Shown here in pieces: positions 1-7,111 of a stretch of DNA of 12,345 nucleotides. Made by a program: the position numbers and the translations under genes. Numbering within the stretch: the stretch's first letter is position 1; the number at the start of each line of letters is the position of its first letter. The notes under the pieces were generated by a model. It was not told the origin of the DNA, searched no databases, and worked only from the letters and a program-made list of their open reading frames with translations. The DNA lies in contig CALLZZ010000236.1 of assembly GCA_937858235.1 (NCBI GenBank), forward strand, positions 1 to 12,345. Direction: 5' to 3'. Origin of the DNA: an uncultured Clostridia bacterium. Its GTDB lineage: Bacteria; Bacillota; Clostridia; Oscillospirales; Oscillospiraceae.

Positions 1-1
1 A

Positions 2-1873
2 GCGGCACGCTCTTCAGTACAGGGTGCCCGGCAGGTTCAGGGGCCGATTCTGGCCTCCACACTGACCACCATCTGCGTGTTCCTGCCCATGATCTTTACG
101 ACCGGCTACACCCGCGATCTCATGCTGCCCTTCGCGCTGACCATCAGTTATGCATTGATTGCCTCGCTGCTGGTGTCCCTGACAGTAGTTCCCACCATGG
201 GTTCCTTGATGCTGAAACAAGCGAAGCCGAAAACACATCCCTGGTTTGATAAGGTATTGCAAGGCTATGCCAAGGTGTTGCAGTTCTGTCTGCGGGTAAA
301 GGTGGTGCCGCTGGTAATATCAATCCTGTTACTGGCGTTCTCCGTATTTGCGGTGGCGCGGATGGCAATCATTATGATTCCTGATGTGAGCAGCGATCAG
401 ATCGCGGTTACCTTAAAGCTGGAGGACGATGTAGAAAAGGAGGATGCCTACGCTGTTGCGGACAAGGTAATGGAACGTGTGCTGAAGGTAGAGCATGTAG
501 CGACAGTTGGTGCTCTGGCAGGTGGCAGTACCACACTGATTACCAGCAGTCAGGGTGCGGAAGAGGACTATAGCAATTTTTCCTTCTATGTCATTCCGGA
601 CGATGATATAACGAAAGCAAACCAGGTGGAGCAGATTTGTTCCGATATTGAGAAAGAAACCAAGGATATTGACTGCGACCTGAGTGTGTCTTCTTCCTCT
701 ATGGGAGATATGGAATCCATGATGAGCAGCGGTCTGCAAATTGACATCCACGGCAACGACCTGGATCAGCTGGTAAAGATCAGTCAGGATTTGGAGACGT
801 TGGTAGAGAAGGTCGACGGGTTTGAGAATGTTTCCAACAGCCAGGAGGAAGGCGATCAGGTTATGCGCCTGGTCATCGACAAGGACAAAGCCATGCGCAT
901 GGGCTTGACGGTGGCGCAAATCTATTCCTCCATCAGCGATGGGCTGACTAAGGAAAAGGAAGCGGCCACGGTCACCGTTGACGATCAGGACATGGAGGTC
1001 AGCATTGTGGACGAGGACTCTTTGCTGAAAAAGGAGAGTCTGATGGATCTGGAATTCGAAACCACCGTGAATAACGACGATGGTACAACGGATACAGAAA
1101 CCCATAAGCTAAAGGAATTTGCTAAGGTAGAGTACGCCAAAGGGGTTGCGTCCATTGCCCGGGAAAACAACTCCCGTATGATCAGCGTGACCGCAGATAC
1201 TAAGGAGGGGTACAATACGACCAATCTGTCTCAGAAAGTACAGGAACAGTTAGATGGCTACGACTTCCCTGACGGGTACAGTGCGGAAATCGGTGGGGAA
1301 ACCGAGAGTACAATGGCTATGGTTTCTCAGATGATGAAAATGATGGCATTGGGTCTGTTGTTCATCTACCTGGTGATGGTGGCACAGTTCCAGAGTCTGC
1401 TCAGCCCCTTTATCATTCTGTTCACCATCCCGCTGGCCTTTACCGGCGGATTCATTGGTCTGCTGGTGGCTGGAGAGCAGTTGTCCATCATGAGCCTGAT
1501 AGGGTTCCTGGTGCTGATGGGAACTGTAGTCAACAACGGCATTGTGTTCGTAGACTATGCTAATCAGCTGCGATTGGAAGGCGTAGAGAAGCGACGAGCG
1601 CTGGTGATTACCGGGCAGACGCGTATGCGGCCAATTCTGATGACAGCGCTGACGACCATTCTCTCCATGTGCACGCTCATTTTCAGCCAAGCCACATCCG
1701 CGGCTGCCAGCCGGGGTATGGCGATTGTGGTAGCGGGCGGCTTGGCCTACGCTACGCTGATGACCCTTTTCGTGGTGCCGGTTATGTATGACATTCTGTT
1801 CCGGAAGCAGCCGAAAGTGATCGAGCTGGATGAGGAAACGCTGGATGATCGGACGGGATTACTGGAGGTCTAA
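2..1873 (+). CDS. RND-family efflux permease, C-terminal part (5' end outside window)
   Basis: This is the last 623 residues of an inner-membrane RND (HAE1/AcrB-like) proton-driven exporter. The reading frame is open to the left edge, so the start lies outside the window. The first residues (the STLTTICVFLP stretch) match the segment just after transmembrane helix 4 of AcrB-type pumps, so the TM4 aspartate pair would lie just upstream and cannot be checked. Next come TM5-6, TM7 near nt 300-360, the second large extracytoplasmic loop (roughly nt 370-1300, rich in Asp and Glu), and TM8-12 (nt 1320-1800). The TM10 motif reads GTVVNNGIVFVDYAN, then RMRPILMTALTTI, typical of Gram-positive family members; the lysine found in AcrB TM10 is replaced by Asn. 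The substrate cannot be told from sequence. A partner membrane-fusion protein, if present, would be upstream. Two hairpins follow the TAA stop. Confidence 0.93.
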   Translation, partial: AARSSVQGARQVQGPILASTLTTICVFLPMIFTTGYTRDLMLPFALTISYALIASLLVSLTVVPTMGSLMLKQAKPKTHPWFDKVLQGYAKVLQFCLRVKVVPLVISILLLAFSVFAVARMAIIMIPDVSSDQIAVTLKLEDDVEKEDAYAVADKVMERVLKVEHVATVGALAGGSTTLITSSQGAEEDYSNFSFYVIPDDDITKANQVEQICSDIEKETKDIDCDLSVSSSSMGDMESMMSSGLQIDIHGNDLDQLVKISQDLETLVEKVDGFENVSNSQEEGDQVMRLVIDKDKAMRMGLTVAQIYSSISDGLTKEKEAATVTVDDQDMEVSIVDEDSLLKKESLMDLEFETTVNNDDGTTDTETHKLKEFAKVEYAKGVASIARENNSRMISVTADTKEGYNTTNLSQKVQEQLDGYDFPDGYSAEIGGETESTMAMVSQMMKMMALGLLFIYLVMVAQFQSLLSPFIILFTIPLAFTGGFIGLLVAGEQLSIMSLIGFLVLMGTVVNNGIVFVDYANQLRLEGVEKRRALVITGQTRMRPILMTALTTILSMCTLIFSQATSAAASRGMAIVVAGGLAYATLMTLFVVPVMYDILFRKQPKVIELDEETLDDRTGLLEV

Positions 1874-1889
1874 CGACAGCAAAATAGAA

Positions 1890-1925
1890 AAAACGGGTTC
1901 GTGTAGCGATACACGAATCCGTTTT
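1890..1925. terminator. Bidirectional intrinsic terminator with GCGA loop
   Basis: A 16-bp stem (one G-T pair on the + strand) closes a 4-base GCGA loop (1906-1909), 16 bases after the RND stop codon. Read on the minus strand it is followed by a T6 run then TATTTT, a strong terminator for the minus-strand block. On the + strand only TTTT follows, part of it inside the stem, so it probably ends the RND transcript less efficiently. Confidence 0.85.
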
Positions 1926-1945
1926 ACTGTCAAGCTGCAAAAGTA

Positions 1946-1980
1946 AAACCGGCACGACTTGTAGTAGGTCATGCCGGTTT
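1946..1980. terminator. Second intrinsic terminator between convergent genes
   Basis: A 9-bp stem (AAACCGGCA with TGCCGGTTT) continues after one mismatch into 5 more pairs around a 5-base loop (1961-1965). On the minus strand it begins 11 bases after the stop of the 77-residue gene and is followed by TTTTACTTTTG, so it is best read as that gene's terminator. The first hairpin stands behind it as a backup. Confidence 0.8.
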
Positions 1981-1990
1981 GTTGCGTAAA

Positions 1991-2224
1991 TCAATCCTGT
2001 TTTGGCATTCTATTGTGAAGACCATCAAAATCCCGAACCCGTTCGTTTAGCTCCCTGTCGTTGACGTAAACGGTGGCACCCTTGCTGGCCAGTGTGACGG
2101 CGTAGTACTTGGCGTGTTCCAGGAAGTTGGTTTCGTAGTAGCATTCAAACTGCTCGGAATTGCCCATCAGCTGTGGATGGTTCCACATGATCTGGTAGCG
2201 ATAATCTGTATATCTTTTGTACAT
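1991..2224 (-). CDS. Small protein of unknown function (77 aa)
   Basis: I do not recognise this protein. The start at 2224 is chosen because AAGAGGTG lies 7 bases upstream of the ATG and a good promoter (2261-2289) lies just before that; the longer open frame to 2602 runs through the aldolase gene and is not credible. The product begins MYKRYTDYRY, is rich in Tyr and other aromatic residues, has a single Cys, and has no membrane segment or signal peptide. The order strand (ECYYETNF), helix (LEHAKYYAVTLASKG), strand (ATVYVND), then a charged tail (RELNERVRDFDG) suggests a small cytoplasmic alpha/beta domain; this fold is inferred. It is transcribed from its own promoter 91 bases after the aldolase and ends in two terminators, which argues for a real, independently expressed gene. 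Confidence 0.7.
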   Translation of the reverse strand: MYKRYTDYRYQIMWNHPQLMGNSEQFECYYETNFLEHAKYYAVTLASKGATVYVNDRELNERVRDFDGLHNRMPKQD

Positions 2225-2260
2225 AGTAAGGCACCTCTTATGTTCAGAATATTTGCACAT

Positions 2261-2289
2261 ATTATATAGCATTCCGGTGAGATAAGCAA
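2261..2289 (-). promoter_or_regulatory. Sigma-A promoter of the 77-aa gene
   Basis: On the minus strand TTGCTT (2284-2289) and a perfect TATAAT (2261-2266) are separated by 17 bases. Transcription would start near 2254, giving a leader of about 30 bases to the ATG at 2224. Confidence 0.75.
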
Positions 2290-2315
2290 GATAACTTGGG
2301 ATATTGGAAAAAAGA

Positions 2316-3341
2316 TTATAGCAGTTCGGACAGGGCATCGATGTCTTGAGGACGGGTAGCCCAGCTGGTAGCGAGCCGAACCACAGTGCGGTTGTTGTCC
2401 AGGTTGTCCCAGAACCCCCAGGAAACCGATTTAGAGAGGGCGTCCAGCTGATCCTGTTCCAAAACAATAAACTGCTGATTCGTGTTGGTCTCCAGATAGA
2501 AGTGGTAGCCTTTTTCGTGGAATACCTGCTTGAGCCGTTCCGCCATTTCGATAGCGTGGCGAGAGATGCGGAAATAGAGATCGTCCGTAAACAGCGTGTC
2601 AAATTGAATCCCCAGGAGGCGGCCTTTGGCGATCAAAGCGCCGTGCTGCTTGATGAGAGTAAAGAAGTGAGGGATCAAATTAGGCTTTGGAATGACCACT
2701 GCCTCACCGAAGAGCGCGCCTACCTTGGTGCCGCCAATGTAGAATACATCACACAACTGGGCGATGGTTTCCAGCGTCACATCGGTTCCGTTGGCCATAA
2801 GGCCGTAGCCCAAACGAGCGCCATCCAGAAACAGATGGAGCTGATGGGTTTGGCAGACTTGGTGAATGGCTTCCAGTTCTGCTTTGGTGTAGAGGGTGCC
2901 ATACTCAGTGGGGTGGGAGAGGTAAACCATGCCAGGTGCCACCGTATGCTCCCGGTTTTTATCTCGGTAGAAGCGATCTAGCCAGCGTGTCAGATCGTCA
3001 GCATGGATCTTACCATCGTTCTGAGGCAGCAGAAGAACCTTATGTCCGCCGGCTTCAATGGCGCCCGCTTCGTGGGTGGCGATGTGACCGGTATCAGTGG
3101 TCAAAATCCCCTGGTAGGGCGCCAGGAGACTGCCGATGACGGTAGCGTTGGTCTGAGTGCCGCCCACTAAGAAGTGAATCTCTGCCTGAGGGCAGCCGCA
3201 GGCGGCACGGATTTTCTCTTTAGCCTGGGTACAGTAGCAGTCACTGCCGTATCCAGGGGTTTGTTCCAGATTGGTTTCCAACAGGCGCTTTAAAATACTG
3301 GGGTGGGCGCCTTCCATGTAGTCACTGTCAAAGTGAAGCAT
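2316..3341 (-). CDS. Low-specificity L-threonine aldolase (beta-eliminating lyase family)
   Basis: A 341-residue, cytoplasmic, PLP-dependent fold-type I enzyme expected to cleave L-threonine or L-allo-threonine to glycine and acetaldehyde. The start at 3341 (MLHFDSDYMEG) is set by AGGTGA six bases upstream; the 41 extra codons further upstream show no family similarity. Visible signatures are the phosphate-binding GGTQTN (residues 60-65), the TGHIATHEAGA segment (about 84-94) with the His that usually stacks on the PLP ring, DGARLG (173-178) holding the Asp for the pyridine nitrogen, and GGTKVGALFGEA (203-214) whose Lys206 should form the Schiff base. The GGTK context is a variant of the classical aldolase lysine motif seen in many clostridial homologues. 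A related beta-elimination activity on another amino acid is possible. It lies downstream of the phosphatidyltransferase on the same strand. Confidence 0.9.
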   Translation of the reverse strand: MLHFDSDYMEGAHPSILKRLLETNLEQTPGYGSDCYCTQAKEKIRAACGCPQAEIHFLVGGTQTNATVIGSLLAPYQGILTTDTGHIATHEAGAIEAGGHKVLLLPQNDGKIHADDLTRWLDRFYRDKNREHTVAPGMVYLSHPTEYGTLYTKAELEAIHQVCQTHQLHLFLDGARLGYGLMANGTDVTLETIAQLCDVFYIGGTKVGALFGEAVVIPKPNLIPHFFTLIKQHGALIAKGRLLGIQFDTLFTDDLYFRISRHAIEMAERLKQVFHEKGYHFYLETNTNQQFIVLEQDQLDALSKSVSWGFWDNLDNNRTVVRLATSWATRPQDIDALSELL

Positions 3342-3403
3342 TAGAATCACCTGCGTTTCAAAAGAATAGAGTGTTGTAATATGGAGGTGAGGAACACAAT
3401 AGC

Positions 3404-3444
3404 ACCCCAGAACGGTCTGCCGCAGTGGGACAGGGTTCTGGGGT
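3404..3444 (-). repeat. Long hairpin in the leader of the aldolase gene
   Basis: The inverted repeat ACCCCAGAAC (3404-3413) / GTTCTGGGGT (3435-3444) encloses 21 bases that can form a further small stem (CTGCCGCAG, or GTC with GAC). It sits between the phosphatidyltransferase stop and the aldolase start, 62 bases upstream of that ATG. No U-run follows on either strand, so it does not look like an ordinary intrinsic terminator; it may be an RNA processing or stability element, or an unrecognised regulator. Confidence 0.55.
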
Positions 3445-3478
3445 ACGAATGAAATCCCAGCCAAAGGACAAGCAGCAA

Positions 3479-4051
3479 TTAGGCATCGCTCTCTCGGTGG
3501 AAGAGGATAATTTTAATATAGGCGATCAGGTATAGAGTCATGGAGAGCAACAGGGAGAGGAACGACACCAGCAGGATAAAATTGGCCAACTGAAGGGGCA
3601 GGTTGATAAAGAACAGGAGGATGCCCAAACAGATGTAGAGCAAGACGGTGTTCACCTTACCGTAGATTAAGGCGCCCTGGTTCTCGCCGCTGCGCCGCAC
3701 CGCCACAAAGCCGAAAATGGCGATGGTAACCTCCTTGACCAGAAAGAAGATGAACAGTGCCAAGGTGGCTGGATAGTGGTGAAAGAGGCAGAGAATGAAG
3801 CAGGCCTGGGTAATTTTATCTGCCGCAGGATCCAAGATTTTGCCGAACTCAGAGACCACATGAAAGTGGCGTGCAAGTTTGCCATCCAGCAGATCAGTTA
3901 GTGCAGAGAGTAAAAGGATCAGCACTGCCATGAGGAGTCCCTTCAGGGTGTTCCAGTTGTAGAAATAAAAAAACAGGAAGGCCATGGGAATCCTAAGAAA
4001 GCTGAGGAGATTGGGAAATGTGAAGATATCATGCAATGGAAACTTATTCAT
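3479..4051 (-). CDS. CDP-alcohol phosphatidyltransferase (PgsA-like)
   Basis: A 190-residue multi-pass membrane enzyme that transfers a phosphatidyl group from CDP-diacylglycerol to an alcohol, most likely glycerol-3-phosphate (phosphatidylglycerol-phosphate synthesis) or phosphatidylglycerol (cardiolipin synthesis). The full family signature DxxDGxxAR(x8)GxxxDxxxD is present: Asp53, Asp56, Gly57, Ala60, Arg61, Gly70, Asp74 and Asp78. The N-terminal FPNLLSFLRI is typical of PgsA. Membrane segments flank the motif and fill the C-terminal half. The ATG at 4051 is chosen for the strong AGGAGGGTGA just upstream; the open frame continues upstream but through the leader and promoter. The acceptor alcohol cannot be decided from sequence. 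The length matches PgsA. It is transcribed divergently from the 581-residue membrane protein. Confidence 0.9.
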   Translation of the reverse strand: MNKFPLHDIFTFPNLLSFLRIPMAFLFFYFYNWNTLKGLLMAVLILLLSALTDLLDGKLARHFHVVSEFGKILDPAADKITQACFILCLFHHYPATLALFIFFLVKEVTIAIFGFVAVRRSGENQGALIYGKVNTVLLYICLGILLFFINLPLQLANFILLVSFLSLLLSMTLYLIAYIKIILFHRESDA

Positions 4052-4082
4052 GTGAATCACCCTCCTGCGTACAATGTGTAAG

Positions 4083-4149
4083 AAAAAAGCGGGTTCTCCT
4101 AAGAGCCGTTCTTTGAGTATGGCACTGGTCGAAAATCGGGAGCTTCCCG
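4083..4149 (-). promoter_or_regulatory. Possible attenuator in the phosphatidyltransferase leader
   Basis: Minus-strand leader of about 108 bases. Near its 5' end is the hairpin CGGGA-AGC-TCCCG (4137-4149). About 30 bases later comes a weaker hairpin, CGG/CCG and CTC/GAG with a TTAG loop and a 3-base bulge (4090-4108), followed directly by T6 (4083-4088). GCGGG of the first element can alternatively pair with CCCGC of the second, so two exclusive folds are possible. No known riboswitch consensus was recognised. Confidence 0.4.
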
Positions 4150-4165
4150 CAAGCAACACAGTAAA

Positions 4166-4193
4166 ATCATAGCACAGACTGCAGAAAAGTCAA
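4166..4193 (-). promoter_or_regulatory. Sigma-A promoter of the phosphatidyltransferase gene
   Basis: On the minus strand TTGACT (4188-4193) and TATGAT (4166-4171) are separated by 16 bases. Transcription would start near 4159, about 108 bases before the ATG at 4051. It is divergent from the promoter at 4288-4316, with an AT-rich spacer between them that contains the inverted repeat GAAGA (4252-4256) / TCTTC (4266-4270). Confidence 0.75.
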
Positions 4194-4287
4194 GCATCAT
4201 GATAGAAAAGGCAGGGAACCAATACTAAGCAGTGAAAAAAGTAACAAATATGAAGAAATAATTAATCTTCTTTTCATCTTCTCTTCC

Positions 4288-4316
4288 TTGAAGGTTGTCC
4301 AGGGATATGCTATGAT
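4288..4316 (+). promoter_or_regulatory. Sigma-A promoter (extended -10) of the 581-aa membrane protein gene
   Basis: TTGAAG (4288-4293), 17 bases, then TATGAT (4311-4316) preceded by TGC, an extended -10. Transcription should begin near 4323, which rules out translation starts upstream of that point and supports the ATG at 4345. Confidence 0.75.
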
Positions 4317-4344
4317 GACGAAAGATTATAAGTCAGGAGTGTGT

Positions 4345-6090
4345 ATGAGAATGAAACATCGTAACCCCATGCTGCGTGTGCTTTTAAGCTTGCTGATTAC
4401 AGCGGTTCTGGGCGCGCTTTATTTCTACATAGCTATTCCGGCCATCAACCTCCAGTCGGACACTTTCTACGTCTTTGTAGTTGTCCTCTGTGTGATCTAT
4501 ATGGTGGTATCCCATACTTTGGGTGGAGGAAGCAAAGAGAAAAAGCAGGGTGCGTCCAAGGAAAAGCAGACCATTCTGGAACCAGATGGCAAGGGCGGTC
4601 TGCGGGTCAATAAGGCCAGTCTACGCCATCAGAAAAACCGAGTCAAAGACAAGGGACTGCTATCGGTGCCCGGAGTGATTATTGCACTGTGTGTGGTGAT
4701 GTGTCTGGTGGGTGCGGTGATCTCAGCTGTGCTGTTCCACCCCACTGCCTACTACAACCTGCTGGATGTTGAGACGGGAGATTTTGCTGAGGACGTGACG
4801 GAAATTTCCTATAACAAGATCCCGATGTTGGATGCAGATTCTGCTGTTCAGTTGGGAAAGCGGGCTATGGGCAGCATCAGCCAAAACTCCGATCTGGTGT
4901 CCCAGTTTGAGGTCAGTGATAATTATACGCAGATTAACTGCAAGGGCAATCCGGTGCGCGTCTCCCCCCTGGAGTACGACAATATTATCAAGTGGTTCAA
5001 TAACCGATCCGATGGTCTGCCCGGCTACATCGTGGTGAATATGGTGACCCAGGAGGCCAAACTGGTGCAGTTAGATGAGGGAATCAAGTATTCCACCTGT
5101 GAGCACTTTAACCGGAACCTACACCGCTATCTCCGCTTCAACTATCCCACCTTCATGTTTGGTGACGTGAACTTTGAGGTAGACGAGGAGGGGACACCCT
5201 ACTGGGTGTGTTCCCGGGTCGTGAAGACCATTGGACTCTTCGGCGGAGAGGACATCAAGGGAGCCGTGTTGGTCAATGGCATCACTGGTGAGTGTCAGTA
5301 TTACGAGGAGGTACCCAACTGGGTAGACCGGGTCTATAATGCGGATACAATCATCAATCAGTACAACTACCACGGAAGCCTGGTCAATGGCTGGATTAAC
5401 AGCTGGCTGGGGCAGAAGGGGGTTACTGCCACCACAGAGGGATATAACTATATTGCCCTGAATGACGATGTTTATATGTATACCGGTGTCACTTCTGCCG
5501 GTTCTGATCAGTCCAATGTGGGATTCGTCCTGGTGAACCAGCGAACCAAGGAGGCAAAATACTATAATGTGACCGGTGCGGAAGAATATTCTGCCATGTC
5601 CTCCGCAGAAGGTGCGGTACAGCATCTGAAGTATAGTGCGACCTTCCCCCTGCTGCTGAACATTTCCGATCAGCCGACCTACTTCATGGCACTGAAAGAC
5701 AGTGCGCAACTGGTGAAGATGTACGCCATGGTAAATGTGAAGGATTATCAGATCACAGCCACTGGGAACACGGTAGCGGCATGTCAGAAAGCCTACGAGG
5801 AAATGTTGGTAGAGAACGGTGTTACCACGGAATCGAAGGCGGATGAAGAAGAAGTCAATCAAAGAACGGTGAGCGGCGTCGTATTGGAGATCCGCAGTGC
5901 CGTTATAGACGGCAATACCTGGTACTATCTGCGTCTGAAAGGGGAGGATGTGGACGATACAGTCTATTACTCCATCAGTGCAGCTAAGTATAAGGATGCG
6001 ATCATCCTGAGTAAAGGGGATCATGTGACTATTACCTATGCACCGGGAAAGGAGAAAATCCTTGCCGCAGACAAAGTGGAACGAAAGTAA
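4345..6090 (+). CDS. Membrane-anchored protein of unknown function with repeated extracytoplasmic module (581 aa)
   Basis: I do not recognise this family. The start at 4345 follows AGGAG by 5 bases and lies about 22 bases after the predicted transcription start; a second Met two codons later is possible. Three membrane segments are visible (about residues 10-32, 39-56 and 109-131). The Lys-rich linker 60-108 should be cytoplasmic by the positive-inside rule, leaving residues 132-581 outside. That domain repeats a motif: GYIVVNMVTQEAKLV (from 227), GAVLVNGITGECQYY (306) and GFVLVNQRTKEAKYY (393), with a weaker copy YAMVNVKDYQ (460). Each is followed by a short helical stretch, and the pattern recalls PepSY-like domains, though this is only an analogy. 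After an acidic linker (about 498-505), residues 508-581 look like a small beta-rich domain. No catalytic motif is seen. A role at the cell envelope is inferred only from topology. Confidence 0.88.
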   Translation: MRMKHRNPMLRVLLSLLITAVLGALYFYIAIPAINLQSDTFYVFVVVLCVIYMVVSHTLGGGSKEKKQGASKEKQTILEPDGKGGLRVNKASLRHQKNRVKDKGLLSVPGVIIALCVVMCLVGAVISAVLFHPTAYYNLLDVETGDFAEDVTEISYNKIPMLDADSAVQLGKRAMGSISQNSDLVSQFEVSDNYTQINCKGNPVRVSPLEYDNIIKWFNNRSDGLPGYIVVNMVTQEAKLVQLDEGIKYSTCEHFNRNLHRYLRFNYPTFMFGDVNFEVDEEGTPYWVCSRVVKTIGLFGGEDIKGAVLVNGITGECQYYEEVPNWVDRVYNADTIINQYNYHGSLVNGWINSWLGQKGVTATTEGYNYIALNDDVYMYTGVTSAGSDQSNVGFVLVNQRTKEAKYYNVTGAEEYSAMSSAEGAVQHLKYSATFPLLLNISDQPTYFMALKDSAQLVKMYAMVNVKDYQITATGNTVAACQKAYEEMLVENGVTTESKADEEEVNQRTVSGVVLEIRSAVIDGNTWYYLRLKGEDVDDTVYYSISAAKYKDAIILSKGDHVTITYAPGKEKILAADKVERK

Positions 6091-6103
6091 ACAATAGAAA
6101 CAT

Positions 6104-6139
6104 AAGAAACACCTCCGGGTTAAACCAGAGGTGTTTCTT
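6104..6139. terminator. Bidirectional terminator shared by convergent genes, inside the CDF coding end
   Basis: A 12-bp perfect stem (AAGAAACACCTC / GAGGTGTTTCTT) encloses an internal GGT/ACC stem. It begins 13 bases after the 581-residue gene's stop. The CDF stop codon (6120-6122) lies in its loop, so the 3' arm (6128-6139) is coding sequence on the minus strand. The T-rich ends of the arms give U-tracts in both directions. Confidence 0.75.
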
Positions 6140-7082
6140 GCTGTTCATCGGCAGGTGCTGCGGTAACTGTATTCGGTCCCGGACTGGGAACGTCCAGGGG
6201 ATTGACGTGAACCATACAGTGCTTGACAGGGGGGAAACAGGCTTCAATTTGATCATGTACTTCATCGGCGATCTGGTGAGCGGCAAAGAGGGGCTGATTG
6301 CCGTCAGCGGCAATTTCCACGTCGATGTAAAGCCGGTTACCGAACTGACGGGTTCGCAGTACGTCCAGATGAAGGACGCCCTCCTGCTGTTCAATGATGT
6401 GAGACATAGCCAGTTCTACTTCTGGGTCAGCAGATTGATCAACCAACTGGCGAACGGCACTCATGAAGATGTCATAGGCCGCTTTTAAGATGAAGAGACA
6501 GATCACTAAGCTGGCCAGGGGGTCTAGCACCGGGAAGCTCAACCGTGCCCCTAAGATGCCTACAAGGGAACCGATAGAAGAGAGAGCATCGGAACGGTGA
6601 TGCCAGGCGTCAGCCATGAGGGCAGCAGAATGAATCTGATCGGCAGCCTGCTTGGTGTACCAGAACATGCCTTCTTTGACAACAATAGAGACAACGGCGG
6701 CAATCAGAGCCAGAATGCCGGGGACTGCTAAATTGGTGTAGCTAATGGAAATGATCTGACGCAGGCCGCTGTAGCCGATTCCAACGCCGGTAATAGCAAG
6801 AACAACGGCCAGAAGGATTGCCGCGATGGATTCCAGCCGCTCATGGCCGTATCGGTGAGCACCGTCAGGTTTTCGCCCGGAGATTCGCATACCGATCATA
6901 ACAATCAGAGTAGAAAACACATCGGAACCGGAGTGGACGGCATCGGAAATCATGGCGCTGGAGTGTGCTAGGATACCAGCTGCCAGTTTGAAGGCGGTCA
7001 GCAGCAGATTACCGTAGATTGTGCGGCGAGACACCTTCATGGCGAGCTTGGAATTGCTGGTGTGAACATGCGGATTCGTCAT
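6120..7082 (-). CDS. Cation diffusion facilitator (CDF) metal-ion exporter
   Basis: A 320-residue membrane antiporter of the CDF family that exports divalent metal ions from the cytoplasm. Six transmembrane helices fill roughly residues 20-215. The transport site is visible as HxxxD in TM2 (His50, Asp54, within SDAVHSGSD) and HxxxD in TM5 (His161, Asp165, within DAWHHRSD). Such an HD-HD site is commoner in Zn/Co/Fe-type than in Mn-type exporters, which usually carry Asp-rich sites. The cytoplasmic C-terminal domain (about 215-296) contains the usual regulatory beta-alpha fold with His residues (for example HCMVHV at 288-293). The last 25 residues are a Pro/Gln-rich tail. The start at 7082 follows AGGAGG by 9 bases. 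A NiCo-type riboswitch directly precedes the gene, which points to Co, Ni or Fe as the relevant metal rather than Zn alone. Confidence 0.93.
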   Translation of the reverse strand: MTNPHVHTSNSKLAMKVSRRTIYGNLLLTAFKLAAGILAHSSAMISDAVHSGSDVFSTLIVMIGMRISGRKPDGAHRYGHERLESIAAILLAVVLAITGVGIGYSGLRQIISISYTNLAVPGILALIAAVVSIVVKEGMFWYTKQAADQIHSAALMADAWHHRSDALSSIGSLVGILGARLSFPVLDPLASLVICLFILKAAYDIFMSAVRQLVDQSADPEVELAMSHIIEQQEGVLHLDVLRTRQFGNRLYIDVEIAADGNQPLFAAHQIADEVHDQIEACFPPVKHCMVHVNPLDVPSPGPNTVTAAPADEQQETPLV

Positions 7083-7111
7083 AAAGAAAAACCTCCTTTT
7101 GGAAACCGGGC

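Noticed and set aside
413..1105. Minus-strand frame of 230 codons inside the RND gene
   Set aside because: It is complementary to the conserved RND extracytoplasmic domain and has the skewed composition (many His and Leu) of a reverse-strand shadow.
2225..2602. Upstream extension of the 77-residue gene to a 203-residue protein
   Set aside because: The extension overlaps the conserved C-terminal coding part of the aldolase in another frame, crosses the gene's own promoter, and has no ribosome binding site evidence or family-like composition.
2346..2981. Long + strand frame (211 codons) opposite the threonine aldolase
   Set aside because: It is antisense to a well-supported enzyme gene and shows no recognisable domain or promoter.
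3342..3478. T-box or other amino-acid riboswitch before the aldolase
   Set aside because: The T-box antiterminator sequence and a following U-run are missing; only an isolated long hairpin is seen, reported separately with low confidence.
5119..6024. Minus-strand frame of 301 codons opposite the 581-residue gene
   Set aside because: The + strand gene has a promoter, ribosome binding site, membrane topology and a terminator; the antisense frame has none and its His/Ile-rich product resembles no protein.
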